A stretch of 64,000 nt of DNA from JACPRL01 sp035573715 (lineage in GTDB: Bacteria > Acidobacteriota > Terriglobia > Acidiferrales > 2-02-FULL-67-57), in the NCBI GenBank assembly GCA_035573715.1, contig DATLZZ010000002.1:310001-374000 (forward strand), read 5' to 3'. How positions within the stretch are numbered: position 1 is the first letter of the stretch; each line of letters begins with the position of its first letter. The notes under the pieces are model-generated. The model was given only the letters and a program-made list of their open reading frames with translations. It did not search any database and was not told the DNA's origin. The translations under genes and the position numbers were made by a program. This document shows, one piece after another, positions 25,984 through 35,079 of this stretch.

Positions 25984-26745
25984 CTATTTCTGCACCCAGT
26001 ACTGCTCTTCGCGCAGCGACTCCTTGGGGAAGCCGCGGCGCTGCAAAATCCCCTTCCCTTTCTCAATCATCTCCGGATGGCCGCAGAGGTAGGCGATGGC
26101 GTTCTCGCCGGTCAGCCCGTGCTGGTCGGAGTACTTGCGCAGGACGTCCTCGCAGCGACCGACCTCGCCCTTCCAGGCCGTGTCTTCCCACGGGCGGCTG
26201 ATGGTGGGGATGTAGGTCAGCCACGGGACTTCGCGCGCGTAACCCACGAACTCCTCGTGGTAGCCGAACTCCCAGGAACGGCTGGCGCCCTGGAGACAGA
26301 CAATCTCGACGCCGTCGGGGTAGCGGCCGTCCTTCCACTCGCGATAAAGCGTGCGCACCATGCTGGTGAAGGGCGCGATGCCCGTGACCGTGGAGACGAA
26401 GAAGTGCTTCTTCTTTCCGCTCTTGAGGTCGAGCAGGAAGCGTCCCTTGGCCACCTTGCGCATCACCAGCGGCGCGCCGACCTGGAGCTTGTGCAGGCGC
26501 GGGGTGAGTTCGCCGTTGGGGACGAGCTCGATGAAAAACTCCAACGTCTCTTCCAGCGGCGAGCTGACGATGGAGTAGGGCCGCTCGACCACTTTGTCGC
26601 CCTCGACCACGCCGAAAGTCGCGTACTGGCCCGGCTGGAATTTGAACTCGCCCTCGTGGCGGATGCGGATGGCCCAGAGGTCTTCGGAGAAGTCGCGCCG
26701 CTCGATGATTTCCGCCTGCCAGAACTTGTCGCTCGCTACCGCCAC
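25984..26745 (-). CDS. Ferredoxin-NADP reductase-like flavoprotein
   Basis: 253 residues. FAD domain: KFQPGQYATFGVV and VVERPYSIVSSPLEETLEFF (RxYS motif), LQVGAPLVMRKVAKGRFLLD. NAD(P) domain: FVSTVTGIAPFTSMVRTLY (GxGxxP-like TGIAP), VEIVCLQGASRSWEFGYHEE and AIAYLCGHPEMIEKGKGIL. It ends REEQYWVQK, an aromatic close to the C-terminus as in FNR. It would pass electrons between NADPH and ferredoxin or flavodoxin. It is alone between the M16 pair and an orphan permease, both on the same strand. Confidence 0.88.
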   Translation of the reverse strand: MAVASDKFWQAEIIERRDFSEDLWAIRIRHEGEFKFQPGQYATFGVVEGDKVVERPYSIVSSPLEETLEFFIELVPNGELTPRLHKLQVGAPLVMRKVAKGRFLLDLKSGKKKHFFVSTVTGIAPFTSMVRTLYREWKDGRYPDGVEIVCLQGASRSWEFGYHEEFVGYAREVPWLTYIPTISRPWEDTAWKGEVGRCEDVLRKYSDQHGLTGENAIAYLCGHPEMIEKGKGILQRRGFPKESLREEQYWVQK

Positions 26746-26812
26746 CGGGGCTCCTTCGCGTCGGACAAACGAACCGCGACCATACTACGAAGCCGAAACC
26801 CCTGACAAGAAC

Positions 26813-27901
26813 CTATTCGTGGGTGAGGGCGGCGACCGGGTCGGCGGCGGCGGCGCGCAGGGCGGGATAGACCGAGCCAAGGATGCAACCGACGATGGCG
26901 AACACGGCGCCGAGCAGCAACCACTCGGGATTGATAAGCACGCGCATCGTGGGGCGCAGTGAGGTGACGACGAACTTCACACCGTAGCTCGCGGCCACGC
27001 CCAGGAGGATGCCGAGAAACGACACCGCCAGCGACTCGCGCAACACCATGCCGACAATGTTCCAGCGCGAGGCGCCCAGCGCCTTGAGGATGCCGATCTC
27101 GCGCGTCCGCTCCAGCACAATGGTGTACATGCTCAACAGCACCACCATAAAGCTGATGAGGATGCCGACCAGCACCACCGCGCGGGTGAAGGGGCGAATC
27201 TCCGGCAGGTTGCTGGAAACCATCAACGAGAGGTACTCCTCCATCAGGCGGATGCGATGGCGCGGGAAAAGCAGCGCCAGCTTTTCGTGCACCGCCCGCG
27301 GGTTGCCGCTGCTCTGCACCCAGAACATCGAGACGCGCTGCTCGGCGCCGACCAGCTCCTGCGCCGTGGCCAGCGGGATGAAGTAGCGCGCCCCGCGCCC
27401 GTGCTCAACGATGCCGCAAACGCGGAACTTCTCGCCCAGCAGCTCCACCGTGTCGCCGACGTTCAGGTTTTTCGACGCCGCCTTGATGTCGTCCACGATG
27501 ACATCGTTGCGCTCCTGGAACGGCCCGCCCTGATGGAACAGAAATCCGCTGCCCAGGCGGTTGAAGGTGTCGTAGTCGATGCCGTAAATCATCGTCAGGC
27601 TTTCGCCGCTCACCACCGTGAGCACTGGCGCGACGTCAATCACGCCTTCGACCGCGGCGATTTCGTTCGCCATCTCCTGCGGCAGCACCGGACTGGAAAT
27701 GGCGATGAAGATGGACGCGTTCGGCGACTGCACCAGCAGGTCGGCCCCGATGCCCTTCACCCGCTCGCCCCACTCGCTGACGATGCCGTCGGTGAGCCCC
27801 ATCAGGAACAGCAGCAGGAACACCTGCAGCGTCACCGCCAGCACGCTCAGCGCAGTGCGAATCGGCCGCGCCTTCAGGTTGGCCCACATCAGCTCTTTCA
27901 T
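26813..27901 (-). CDS. Orphan MacB/FtsX-type ABC permease
   Basis: 362 residues. N-terminal membrane segment RTALSVLAVTLQVFLLLFLM, a MacB-type periplasmic region (GADLLVQSPNASIFIAISSP, RNDVIVDDIKAASKNLNVGD, FRVCGIVEHGRGARYFIPLA), then three membrane segments with ISFMVVLLSMYTIVLERTRE and IGILKALGASRWNIVGMVL, ending AAADPVAALTHE. No ATPase gene is adjacent on either side. It is more distantly related to the two permeases at 11987-14517. Cargo unknown. Confidence 0.88.
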   Translation of the reverse strand: MKELMWANLKARPIRTALSVLAVTLQVFLLLFLMGLTDGIVSEWGERVKGIGADLLVQSPNASIFIAISSPVLPQEMANEIAAVEGVIDVAPVLTVVSGESLTMIYGIDYDTFNRLGSGFLFHQGGPFQERNDVIVDDIKAASKNLNVGDTVELLGEKFRVCGIVEHGRGARYFIPLATAQELVGAEQRVSMFWVQSSGNPRAVHEKLALLFPRHRIRLMEEYLSLMVSSNLPEIRPFTRAVVLVGILISFMVVLLSMYTIVLERTREIGILKALGASRWNIVGMVLRESLAVSFLGILLGVAASYGVKFVVTSLRPTMRVLINPEWLLLGAVFAIVGCILGSVYPALRAAAADPVAALTHE

Positions 27902-28155
27902 CGCCCTATTTGATGCATCTTCTTCACTTTCACTTTAGCATCGCACCGTTAGAACCAGCAACGTGTCGCGCCCTTCTACCGCCCCACCAACGCGAAGGCG
28001 GCCCAGTGCTAGGGGCGGTCGTCGCCGTAGCGCCGGGCAACGCGCTTGCGCATCCGCTGCTGCGCCCACCGCAGGGCCTCGGCTTTCCCTGGGGGGTCTG
28101 GTTGCCCATCCTAGCATCCTGCCCACGGGCACGCCAGTTGACTGTGAGACATGCC

Positions 28156-28184
28156 TTGACTTGCCACAGCGCCCGCCCTATCTT
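28156..28184 (+). promoter_or_regulatory. Strong sigma-70-like promoter of the DNA glycosylase gene
   Basis: TTGACT (28156-28161) and TATCTT (28179-28184) with exactly 17 bp between. The predicted start of transcription, about 28191, is the G of the proposed GTG start codon, so the mRNA would be leaderless. Confidence 0.55.
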
Positions 28185-28190
28185 GGTGCA

Positions 28191-28925
28191 GTGTTGCCTA
28201 ATTCCCACACTCCGGCGACTACCCTGCGGCGCTATTACCGCCGACTTTCGAGCCACTTCGGGCCTCAGTACTGGTGGCCCGCCCGAACTCGGTTTGAGGT
28301 CATCCTCGGGGCGCTCCTGACCCAGAACACCAGTTGGGTCAATGTGGAGAAGGCGCTCAACAATCTCCGCTGCGAAGGCCTGCTGCGGCCCGACAAGCTC
28401 GCGCGGGTCTCCCCGGCCCGACTGGAGAAGCTGCTGCGCCCCTCGGGCTACTACCGGCAAAAGACGCGGGTAGTCCGCGGCTTCCTCGCGCACCTCCAGC
28501 GCCGCTACGGTGGTTCGCTGCGCCGGCTGCTGGCGCGCCCGGCGAACCAGTTGCGCGCCGAGCTGCTGTCGTTGCACGGCATCGGCGAAGAGACCGCTGA
28601 CTCCATCCTGCTCTACGCCGCCGGTCAGCCCGTCTTTGTGGTTGACGCTTACACGCGTCGCGTGCTCGCCCGCCACGGCCTGGCGTCCGAAACCGCCCGC
28701 TACGCCGAGCTGCAAGGTTTCTTCCATCGGCACCTGCCAGGCGACGCTTCCCTCTTCAACGAATACCACGCGCTGCTGGTGGCCGTGGGCAAGAACTACT
28801 GCCGGCGGCGGGCGCCCGACTGCGCCGGCTGCCCGCTGGGGCCTGAGCTCCCAACGCCGAGGCTGACTTCGATTTCGGCTCCGCCCGTGGCCGCGCCGGG
28901 GCTTGAGGTGGTGGCGCGTGTCTGA
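28191..28925 (+). CDS. MagIII/endonuclease III-like DNA glycosylase (HhH-GPD)
   Basis: 244 residues from GTG 28191. The frame is open upstream, but the family similarity begins just after this codon (TLRRYYRRLSSHFGPQYWW) and the promoter points to it. HhH-GPD features: FEVILGALLTQNTSWVNVEK, LLSLHGIGEETADSILLYAA, VFVVDAYTRRVLARHG with catalytic Asp. The Lys of bifunctional EndoIII (GxGRKTA) is replaced by Glu, so it is probably a monofunctional glycosylase, like MagIII 3-methyladenine glycosylases. C-terminal CRRRAPDCAGCPLGPELP has only three of the four iron-sulfur cysteines. It overlaps the next gene by 8 bp. Confidence 0.85.
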   Translation: MLPNSHTPATTLRRYYRRLSSHFGPQYWWPARTRFEVILGALLTQNTSWVNVEKALNNLRCEGLLRPDKLARVSPARLEKLLRPSGYYRQKTRVVRGFLAHLQRRYGGSLRRLLARPANQLRAELLSLHGIGEETADSILLYAAGQPVFVVDAYTRRVLARHGLASETARYAELQGFFHRHLPGDASLFNEYHALLVAVGKNYCRRRAPDCAGCPLGPELPTPRLTSISAPPVAAPGLEVVARV

Positions 28926-31098
28926 CCCGAAGAGTCGCCGCATTCGCCGCTGGCTGCTCGGCGCCGGGTTCGTTCTGCTGCTCGGCGTGGTCTTCGTCCT
29001 CGGCTCCATCAACGTTCCCTTTTTCGAACCCGACGAGCCCTCTGAAGTCATCCTGCTCTACGTCTTCTCCGGTCTCATCTTTCTGGCCTTCATTCTCTAC
29101 GGGCTCGTCCTCACCCGTTACCTCGCCCGGCTCTACACCGAGCGCCGCCAGCGTGTCCTCGGCAGTACCTTCAAGACCAAGATGGTGGTGGGCGCGCTGG
29201 CGCTGTCGTTGCTGCCGGTGGTGGCGCTGTTCTTCATCAGCTACGCCCTGGTGAATCGCACCCTTGCCAAGTGGTTTCCGCGGCCGCTGGAAATCGTCCG
29301 CGACGACGCCGTCGCCCTCGTCGACCACACCCTGAGCGAGCACAAGCAGCACACGCTCGACCTGGCGCGGATGCTGGCCGAAGACCCCGCCATCCAGCGC
29401 GCCGTCCAAGCGGGCCGCCAGGCGCCCACCGAGCAGACACTCTCGTCGTTGGCACGGCGCGCCGGACTTGCCTGGGCGGTAGTCGTCCGCGGCGAGAACG
29501 ACGCGGTCTTGGCCACCTATCGCGCTGGCTCAATTGATCTGAGGCACCAACTGGCCGATCTGCGCGAGGGCGCGCCCACGATGGTCGAGCTGCAACCCGG
29601 AAAGCCTTACGCCCTGGCGCGCACCTCCATCCGCGCGCCGGACGGTGCCTCGCTCGGCGCCGTCGTCGTTGCTCAGCCGGTGCCGGAGGAAATTCTGACG
29701 CGCGCGGCGCGCATCGAGCAGGAGTCCCGCGCCTATGACGCCGTGACCCGGGAGAGAAAGGCCTACCGCTGGCAGGCGCTGATAATTCTTTTGCTCATCA
29801 CCATCCTGCTGCTGCTGGCCACGACCTGGACGGCGCTGTTTCTGGCCAAGCAGGTGACGATTCCCATTCAGGCGCTGGCTGTCGCCACCGAGGAAGTTTC
29901 TCGCGGCAACTTCGCCCATCGCGTGGAGGTGCCGGCGCGTGACGAGCTCGCCACCCTGGTTAACTCCTTCAACCAGATGACCGCGCAGTTGGGCGAAAGC
30001 CGCAGCCGCCTGGAGCTGGCGGTGGCTGAGCTGCGCCGGCGCCGCCAGTGGATGGAGACGATTCAGGAGAGCATCCCCACGGCCGTGCTGACGCTCAGCC
30101 CCGAGCGCACGGTGTTGGGAGCCAACCACGCCGCCCGCCAACTCCTCGGCCAGTCCGCGGCCGGGCCGGCGCCGCTGGCCGACTACGTGGGGGCGGAAAC
30201 CGCGCGCGCCTGCGAAGGGCTGTTCACCCAGGCGGCCCACACCGGCTTCGCCGCCACGCAAATGGACTTGCGCTTTCCCGACCGCATCGCGCATTGCGCT
30301 GTCAGCGTCTCGGCGCTCCGCGGCGGCCCCGGCGAAGGCTTCGTGCTCGTGCTGGACGATCTTACCGACCTCCTCAAAGCGCAGAAAGCCGCCGCCTGGC
30401 AGGAGGTGGCCCAGCGCATCGCGCACGAGATCAAGAATCCGCTGACGCCCATCGCGCTTTCCGCCGACCGCATCCGCCGCTACGTCGAGCGGGCCGCCGA
30501 AGGGAGCGCCGACCACCGCTATCGTGAACTCATCGCCCGCTGCGCAACCGTCATCAGTCAGGAAGTTCACAGCCTGAAGTCGCTGGTGGATGAGTTCTCG
30601 CGCTTCGCGCGCTTCCCCGCGACCGAGCCGGTGCCGACGCAGCTCAACGAAGTGGTGGAAAGCGCGCTGGCGCTCTACGCCGACTCTGCCAACGGCATTC
30701 GGCTCGAAGCCGAGCTGGCGCCGAACCTGCCGCCGATTCCCGCCGACCCGGCGTTGCTGCGCCGTGCCCTCATCAACCTGATTGAGAACGCGACCGAAGC
30801 GGTGGCCAGGTCCGCCACGAAGCGCATCGTCATCCGCACCCGCTCGCTTGCGCCCCGCGCGGCGGTGGAGCTGAGCGTCAGCGACTCCGGCGTCGGCATC
30901 CCGCCGGAAAGCAAGGAGCGGCTCTTTCTTCCCTTTTTCTCCACCAAGCCCGATGGCATGGGCCTCGGTCTCGCCATCGTCAGCCGCATCGTGGCCGAGC
31001 ACCACGGGCGCATCCGCGTCGAAGATTCCGAGCCCACGGGCGCGCGCTTCATCGTCGAGCTGCCGACTGAGATTCCCGCGGCGGTGCCCGCCCGATGA
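28918..31098 (+). CDS. NtrY-family sensor histidine kinase
   Basis: 726 residues from GTG 28918, with GAGGTGG (28905-28911) 6 nt upstream. Several membrane segments: GAGFVLLLGVVFVLGS, VILLYVFSGLIFLAFILYGL, MVVGALALSLLPVVALFFIS and, after a periplasmic loop of about 180 residues, LIILLLITILLLLATTW. Then HAMP (VTIPIQALAVATEEVSRGNF), a PAS domain (RRQWMETIQESIPTAVLTLS), a HisKA helix with the phospho-acceptor His503 in AHEIKNPLTPIALSADRI, and an HATPase domain (LINLIENATEAV, VSDSGVGIPPESKERLF, GMGLGLAIV). It phosphorylates the regulator encoded next, with which it overlaps by ATGA. NtrY systems respond to nitrogen or redox state; the signal here is unknown. Confidence 0.9.
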   Translation: MSDPKSRRIRRWLLGAGFVLLLGVVFVLGSINVPFFEPDEPSEVILLYVFSGLIFLAFILYGLVLTRYLARLYTERRQRVLGSTFKTKMVVGALALSLLPVVALFFISYALVNRTLAKWFPRPLEIVRDDAVALVDHTLSEHKQHTLDLARMLAEDPAIQRAVQAGRQAPTEQTLSSLARRAGLAWAVVVRGENDAVLATYRAGSIDLRHQLADLREGAPTMVELQPGKPYALARTSIRAPDGASLGAVVVAQPVPEEILTRAARIEQESRAYDAVTRERKAYRWQALIILLLITILLLLATTWTALFLAKQVTIPIQALAVATEEVSRGNFAHRVEVPARDELATLVNSFNQMTAQLGESRSRLELAVAELRRRRQWMETIQESIPTAVLTLSPERTVLGANHAARQLLGQSAAGPAPLADYVGAETARACEGLFTQAAHTGFAATQMDLRFPDRIAHCAVSVSALRGGPGEGFVLVLDDLTDLLKAQKAAAWQEVAQRIAHEIKNPLTPIALSADRIRRYVERAAEGSADHRYRELIARCATVISQEVHSLKSLVDEFSRFARFPATEPVPTQLNEVVESALALYADSANGIRLEAELAPNLPPIPADPALLRRALINLIENATEAVARSATKRIVIRTRSLAPRAAVELSVSDSGVGIPPESKERLFLPFFSTKPDGMGLGLAIVSRIVAEHHGRIRVEDSEPTGARFIVELPTEIPAAVPAR

Positions 31099-32453
31099 GC
31101 CGCGCCTCCATCCTCGTGGTGGACGACGAGGCCGGCATCCGCACCTCGCTGGTCGAGATTCTTCGCGAGGAAGGCTGGGAGGCCGACGCCGTGACGAGCG
31201 GCGAGGAGTGCCTGGCCGCCGCCGCCGAGAAAGCCTACGACCTCGTCATCCTGGATGTCTGGCTGCCCGGGCTCGACGGTCTGGAAGTTCTGCGCCGCCT
31301 CAAGGAGCGCGAGCCTTCGCCCGCAGTCATTCTTATTTCCGGCCACGCCACCATCGAGACCGCGGTCAAGGGTACCAAGTTGGGCGCGTTTGACTTCCTG
31401 GAGAAACCGCTGTCGATGGAGCGCACGGTGCTACTGGTGCGCCACGCGCTCGATCAGTTGCGCCTCACCGAAGAAAACCGCGAGCTGCGCGACCAGCTTC
31501 GTGCCCGCTACCGCATCGTCGGCCAGAGCGTACCCATCAAGGCGCTACGGCAACAGTTGGCGCTGACCGCGCCCACCAACAGCCGGGTGCTGATTTATGG
31601 CGAGAGCGGGACCGGCAAGGAGTTGGTGGCGAGGGCTTTGCACGCCGGGTCGCTGCGCGCCGCCAAGCCCTTTGTCGAGGTCAACTGCGCGGCGATTCCG
31701 GAAGAGCTCATCGAAAGCGAGCTCTTCGGGCACCGTAAGGGCGCCTACACCGGCGCCGCCGAAGACAAGCGCGGCAAGTTCCAGCTCGCCGATGGCGGCA
31801 CGCTTTTCCTCGATGAAGTCGGCGACATGAGCCTGCGCACCCAGGCCAAAGTGCTGCGCGTGCTCGACGAGCAGCGCTTCACCCCCATCGGCGCCGCCGC
31901 CTCCGTGCAGGTCGATACCCGCGTCATTGCGGCCACCAACAAGAACCTCGAAGAGGAAATCAACCGCGAGCGCTTCCGCGAAGACCTGTTCTACCGGCTC
32001 AATGTGATTCCCTTTTACGTCCCGCCGCTGCGCGAGCGCGTGGAAGATATTCCGCTGCTGGCGGATTACTTCCTGGCCGAATTTGCGGCCGCGTACGGGC
32101 GGCGGAAGAAAGAGCTGGCGCCGGACGCCGTCAAAGTGCTTCAGGGTCACTCCTGGCCGGGCAACGTGCGGGAGTTGAGAAACCTCATCGAGCGGTTGGT
32201 CATCATGACCTCCGCCGAGCGCATTGAAGCGCGCCACCTGCCGCCCGACTTCCATCGCCCCCGCCCGGGCTTCACCGCCGGCACGCTTCAGGAAGCGCGG
32301 GCGCGCACGGAGCGCGACTTCATTCTCAGCAAATTGCAGGAGAACTCTTGGAACGTCAGCCGGACCGCAGTGGCCATCGGCATCGAGCGCTCCCACCTGC
32401 ACCGCAAGATGAAGGCCCTGGGCATCGCCGCCCCCGACCGCAAAGGCGCCTAA
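31095..32453 (+). CDS. NtrX/NtrC-type sigma-54-dependent response regulator
   Basis: 452 residues. Receiver domain with phospho-Asp54 in VILDVWLPGLDG; AAA+ domain with Walker A GESGTGKELVARALHAGSLR, the sigma-54-contact loop GAYTGAAED, Walker B GGTLFLDEVGDMSL and arginine-finger region RFREDLFYRLNVIP; C-terminal Fis-type HTH (NVSRTAVAIGIERSHLHRKM). It activates promoters read by sigma-54 RNA polymerase after phosphorylation by the kinase before it. Start overlaps the kinase stop by 4 bp. Stop overlaps the stop of the convergent era by 4 bp. Confidence 0.95.
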   Translation: MSRASILVVDDEAGIRTSLVEILREEGWEADAVTSGEECLAAAAEKAYDLVILDVWLPGLDGLEVLRRLKEREPSPAVILISGHATIETAVKGTKLGAFDFLEKPLSMERTVLLVRHALDQLRLTEENRELRDQLRARYRIVGQSVPIKALRQQLALTAPTNSRVLIYGESGTGKELVARALHAGSLRAAKPFVEVNCAAIPEELIESELFGHRKGAYTGAAEDKRGKFQLADGGTLFLDEVGDMSLRTQAKVLRVLDEQRFTPIGAAASVQVDTRVIAATNKNLEEEINRERFREDLFYRLNVIPFYVPPLRERVEDIPLLADYFLAEFAAAYGRRKKELAPDAVKVLQGHSWPGNVRELRNLIERLVIMTSAERIEARHLPPDFHRPRPGFTAGTLQEARARTERDFILSKLQENSWNVSRTAVAIGIERSHLHRKMKALGIAAPDRKGA

Positions 32454-33361
32454 CCCTCGAAGTCTTTCCGCCAGTCGATGAGCCGCTCGACGCCGGGGCG
32501 CTCCCGCCAGTCGGTGTGCACTTTGACGAACAGCTCGAGAAAAACCTTGCGCCCGAGCAGCTCCTCCAGCTCCTCCCGCGCCGCCTGGCCGATGCGCTTC
32601 AGCGTCTGTCCCTGGGCGCCGATGAGGATGCCCTTCTGCCCGTCGCGTTCCACTAGAATGGTGGCGTGGATGCGCGCCACGCCCCGCTCGTCCCCTTCCG
32701 GCGGCTCCTCGAACTTGTCCACCACGACTGCAGTGGCGTAGGGAACCTCCTGGCGCGTCTCCTGAAAGATTTTTTCTCGGACGATTTCCGCCGCCATGAA
32801 GCGCAGCGGCTGGTCGGTCAGCGTCTCGGCGGGAAAATAAGCCGGGCCCTCCGGCAGCGTCTCGACGATCTTCCTCTCCAGCACATCCTGGTTGATTCCC
32901 TTCAGCGCCGAGAGCGGGATGATTTCGCGGAACTCGTGCTCCCGGCGCAGTTTTTCAATCAGCGGCAGGAGCGCGGGCTTGGCGATGAGGTCGACTTTGT
33001 TCAGCAGCAGGAAACTTGGACCCGAAAACTTCCGCGCCGCCTCAATCGCCAACCTGTCTTCTTCGTTGAGCGGCCGGCTGGCGTCTACCAGCACCAGCAG
33101 CAGGTCGACCCCTTCCAGCGCCTCGCGCACCTGGCGCATCATTTCCTCGTTCATCCGCGTGTGCGGGTGGTGGATGCCCGGCGTGTCGACGAGGATGATT
33201 TGCGCGTCCTCGCGGTTCACCACCGCCTGGATGCGGGTGCGCGTGGTCTGCGGCCGCGACGAAACAATCGCCAACTTGGTTCCCGCCAGCGCGTTCAGCA
33301 GGGTGGATTTTCCGGTGTTGGGCCGGCCGATGACGGCCACGTAGCCCGAACGAAAGCTCAT
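32450..33361 (-). CDS. era: GTPase Era, ribosome assembly factor
   Basis: 303 residues. G1 VIGRPNTGKSTLLNALAGTK, G2 TTRTRIQ, G3 DTPGIHHPHTRMNEEM, G4 LLNKVDLI, G5 PLSALKG; then KH domain with ILIGAQGQTLKRIGQAAREE. Era binds the 3' end of 16S rRNA and helps 30S maturation. Start overlaps the stop of the corC-like gene by 4 bp, last in the operon phoH-ybeY-corC-era. Confidence 0.98.
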   Translation of the reverse strand: MSFRSGYVAVIGRPNTGKSTLLNALAGTKLAIVSSRPQTTRTRIQAVVNREDAQIILVDTPGIHHPHTRMNEEMMRQVREALEGVDLLLVLVDASRPLNEEDRLAIEAARKFSGPSFLLLNKVDLIAKPALLPLIEKLRREHEFREIIPLSALKGINQDVLERKIVETLPEGPAYFPAETLTDQPLRFMAAEIVREKIFQETRQEVPYATAVVVDKFEEPPEGDERGVARIHATILVERDGQKGILIGAQGQTLKRIGQAAREELEELLGRKVFLELFVKVHTDWRERPGVERLIDWRKDFEG

Positions 33362-34665
33362 TGCGAGGAAGAGCTGCGCGCGCGCTTGCGGCCGGCGGCC
33401 ACCGGCTCGGGTGGCGGAAGCTTGGTGACGCGCAAGCGCACCACGCGCCGCGGCGTCGCTTCCAGCACCTCCACCCGCAGGCCGTTGCGCTCGATGGACT
33501 CGCCCGGCTTGGGCACGTAGCCGAACCAGTTGTGCACCAGGCCAGCGAAGGTTGTGGCGCCGTTGCGCTCCAGCGCCACGCCCAGCGCTTCGGAAAGCTT
33601 CTCCAGCTCGACACCGCCGCGCACCAGGTGCACGTTCTCGGATTCCTTCAGGATTTCGGCACGCCGCACCTGGTCGGCGTCGTTGATCTCACCCAGGATT
33701 TCGCCCGAGAGGTCCTCCAGCGTAATCAGCCCGGCGAGGCTGCCATACTCATCCACGACCACTGCCATCTGCTGCAGTTCCCGCTGCAAGTCGCGGATGA
33801 GCTCGACCACCGGCTTGGTCTCCGGGATGAAAAACGCCGGCCGGACAAACTCAGAGACCCGCCGCTGGGCATACTCGGTCTCCGGCACGTCCAGCAGGCT
33901 GTAAATCGAAATCACGCCGCGCACGTCGTCGAGGTTGTCGCCATAAACCACCACGCGCGAGTAGCGCTTCTCGCGCGCCAGTTGGCGCAATTCTTCCAGC
34001 GTGGCGTTGGCGGAGATGCTGACGATTTCCGGCCGCGGGGTCATCACCTCGCGAGCCGTCTTGTCGGCAAACTGCAGCACCGAGGCGATCAGGGGCACAT
34101 CTTCCTTCGCCAGCAGGCCTCGCTCCTGGCCCACCTCCACCAGCTCCTCGATGGCGTGCTCGGCCTTCTCGGCCGGCTCCTCGTCTTCCGGCTCGGCCAG
34201 ATGCAGCACCGAGACCGCAAAGTCATAGAGCAGCAGCAGCGGCATCACCAAATAGTAGCCGGCGCGCAGAAAGGGGACCAGCCACAGCAGCCAGGCACCA
34301 CGGCTGCGGCTGAGCAGCACGTGCGGGATGAATTGATAGACGAGAACAATCTCCAGCACGACGAAGAAGGCAGTCTCGAAGATGGCGCGCGTGGGACTGG
34401 GCGCCAGCTGCTCGGCCGCAAAACCGATGGCCAGCGCCACCAGTACCAGGGTCAACTGCGCCAGCAGGGCAAAGGTCTGCATCGCGCGCCGCCGCTCCAA
34501 CTTCAGCCGCGGCGCCACGTTCTCGTGAAAGAACTCCAGGTGCTCGCGCACTCTCCGGCTGACTTGCCGGCCCTTCTCCTGATAGAGCCGGTAGACGTAG
34601 CTGAACAGCGCCAGCAGCAGCGTCAGGACGGTGATGACGGCGGCGTGGAGAAGAATCTGCACCAT
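33358..34665 (-). CDS. CorC/HlyC-family CBS transporter-like protein
   Basis: 435 residues. Four hydrophobic segments in the N-terminal half (AAVITVLTLLLALFSYV, FALLAQLTLVLVALAIGF, AIFETAFFVVLEIVLVYQF, AGYYLVMPLLLLYDFAVSVL), then VMTPRPEIVSISANATLEEL opening a pair of CBS domains, ending DEYGSLAGLITLEDLSGEIL, followed by a CorC_HlyC domain (LVHNWFGYVPKPGESIERNG). Family members are linked to Mg/Co efflux and membrane integrity. Three-base gap to ybeY upstream and a 4-bp overlap with era. Confidence 0.9.
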   Translation of the reverse strand: MVQILLHAAVITVLTLLLALFSYVYRLYQEKGRQVSRRVREHLEFFHENVAPRLKLERRRAMQTFALLAQLTLVLVALAIGFAAEQLAPSPTRAIFETAFFVVLEIVLVYQFIPHVLLSRSRGAWLLWLVPFLRAGYYLVMPLLLLYDFAVSVLHLAEPEDEEPAEKAEHAIEELVEVGQERGLLAKEDVPLIASVLQFADKTAREVMTPRPEIVSISANATLEELRQLAREKRYSRVVVYGDNLDDVRGVISIYSLLDVPETEYAQRRVSEFVRPAFFIPETKPVVELIRDLQRELQQMAVVVDEYGSLAGLITLEDLSGEILGEINDADQVRRAEILKESENVHLVRGGVELEKLSEALGVALERNGATTFAGLVHNWFGYVPKPGESIERNGLRVEVLEATPRRVVRLRVTKLPPPEPVAAGRKRARSSSSQ

Positions 34666-34668
34666 CGG

Positions 34669-35070
34669 CTATTCCAGCCCCAGGCGGCGCCGCAAGGCGT
34701 GCTCGCGGCGGTTCATCTGCCCGGTGTCGCGTTCATGATCGTATCCCATCAGGTGGAGGAGGCCGTGCAGCATCAGGAGCTTGATTTCTTCGCTGAGCGA
34801 GTGGCCGAACTCTCGCGCCTGGCGCCGGGCCGTGTCGGCGGAGATGACCACATCGCCGAGATAGCCGTTGCCGCCGGCGGGAAACGAGAGCACATCGGTG
34901 GCTCGGGGCTGGCGGCGATAGCGCCGGTTGAGCGCCGCCATGCGCCGGTCGCTCACCAGCGCCACACTGAAGCGCGAGGGAGTCACGCGCGCGGCGCGGC
35001 TCAGCCGCGGCAGAAACCGCCGCAGCGTTCTGAGGTCAATTCGGACTCGGCGCTGTTGGTTGAGAAGCAT
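34669..35070 (-). CDS. ybeY: Endoribonuclease YbeY
   Basis: 133 residues. Zinc triad in LMLHGLLHLMGYDHERD; the standard ATDVLSFP and GDVVISADTA motifs are present. YbeY trims the 3' end of 16S rRNA and takes part in late 70S quality control. It sits 9 bp after phoH. Confidence 0.96.
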   Translation of the reverse strand: MLLNQQRRVRIDLRTLRRFLPRLSRAARVTPSRFSVALVSDRRMAALNRRYRRQPRATDVLSFPAGGNGYLGDVVISADTARRQAREFGHSLSEEIKLLMLHGLLHLMGYDHERDTGQMNRREHALRRRLGLE

Positions 35071-35079
35071 GGCGGCTCG

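Noticed and set aside
28009..28113. Minus-strand frame encoding EALRWAQQRMRKRVARRYGD
   Set aside because: The short peptide looks protein-like, but the 33-codon frame between stops has no start codon except a late ATG and no recognisable family. It may be a decayed gene end in the 27902-28190 gap; too weak to list.
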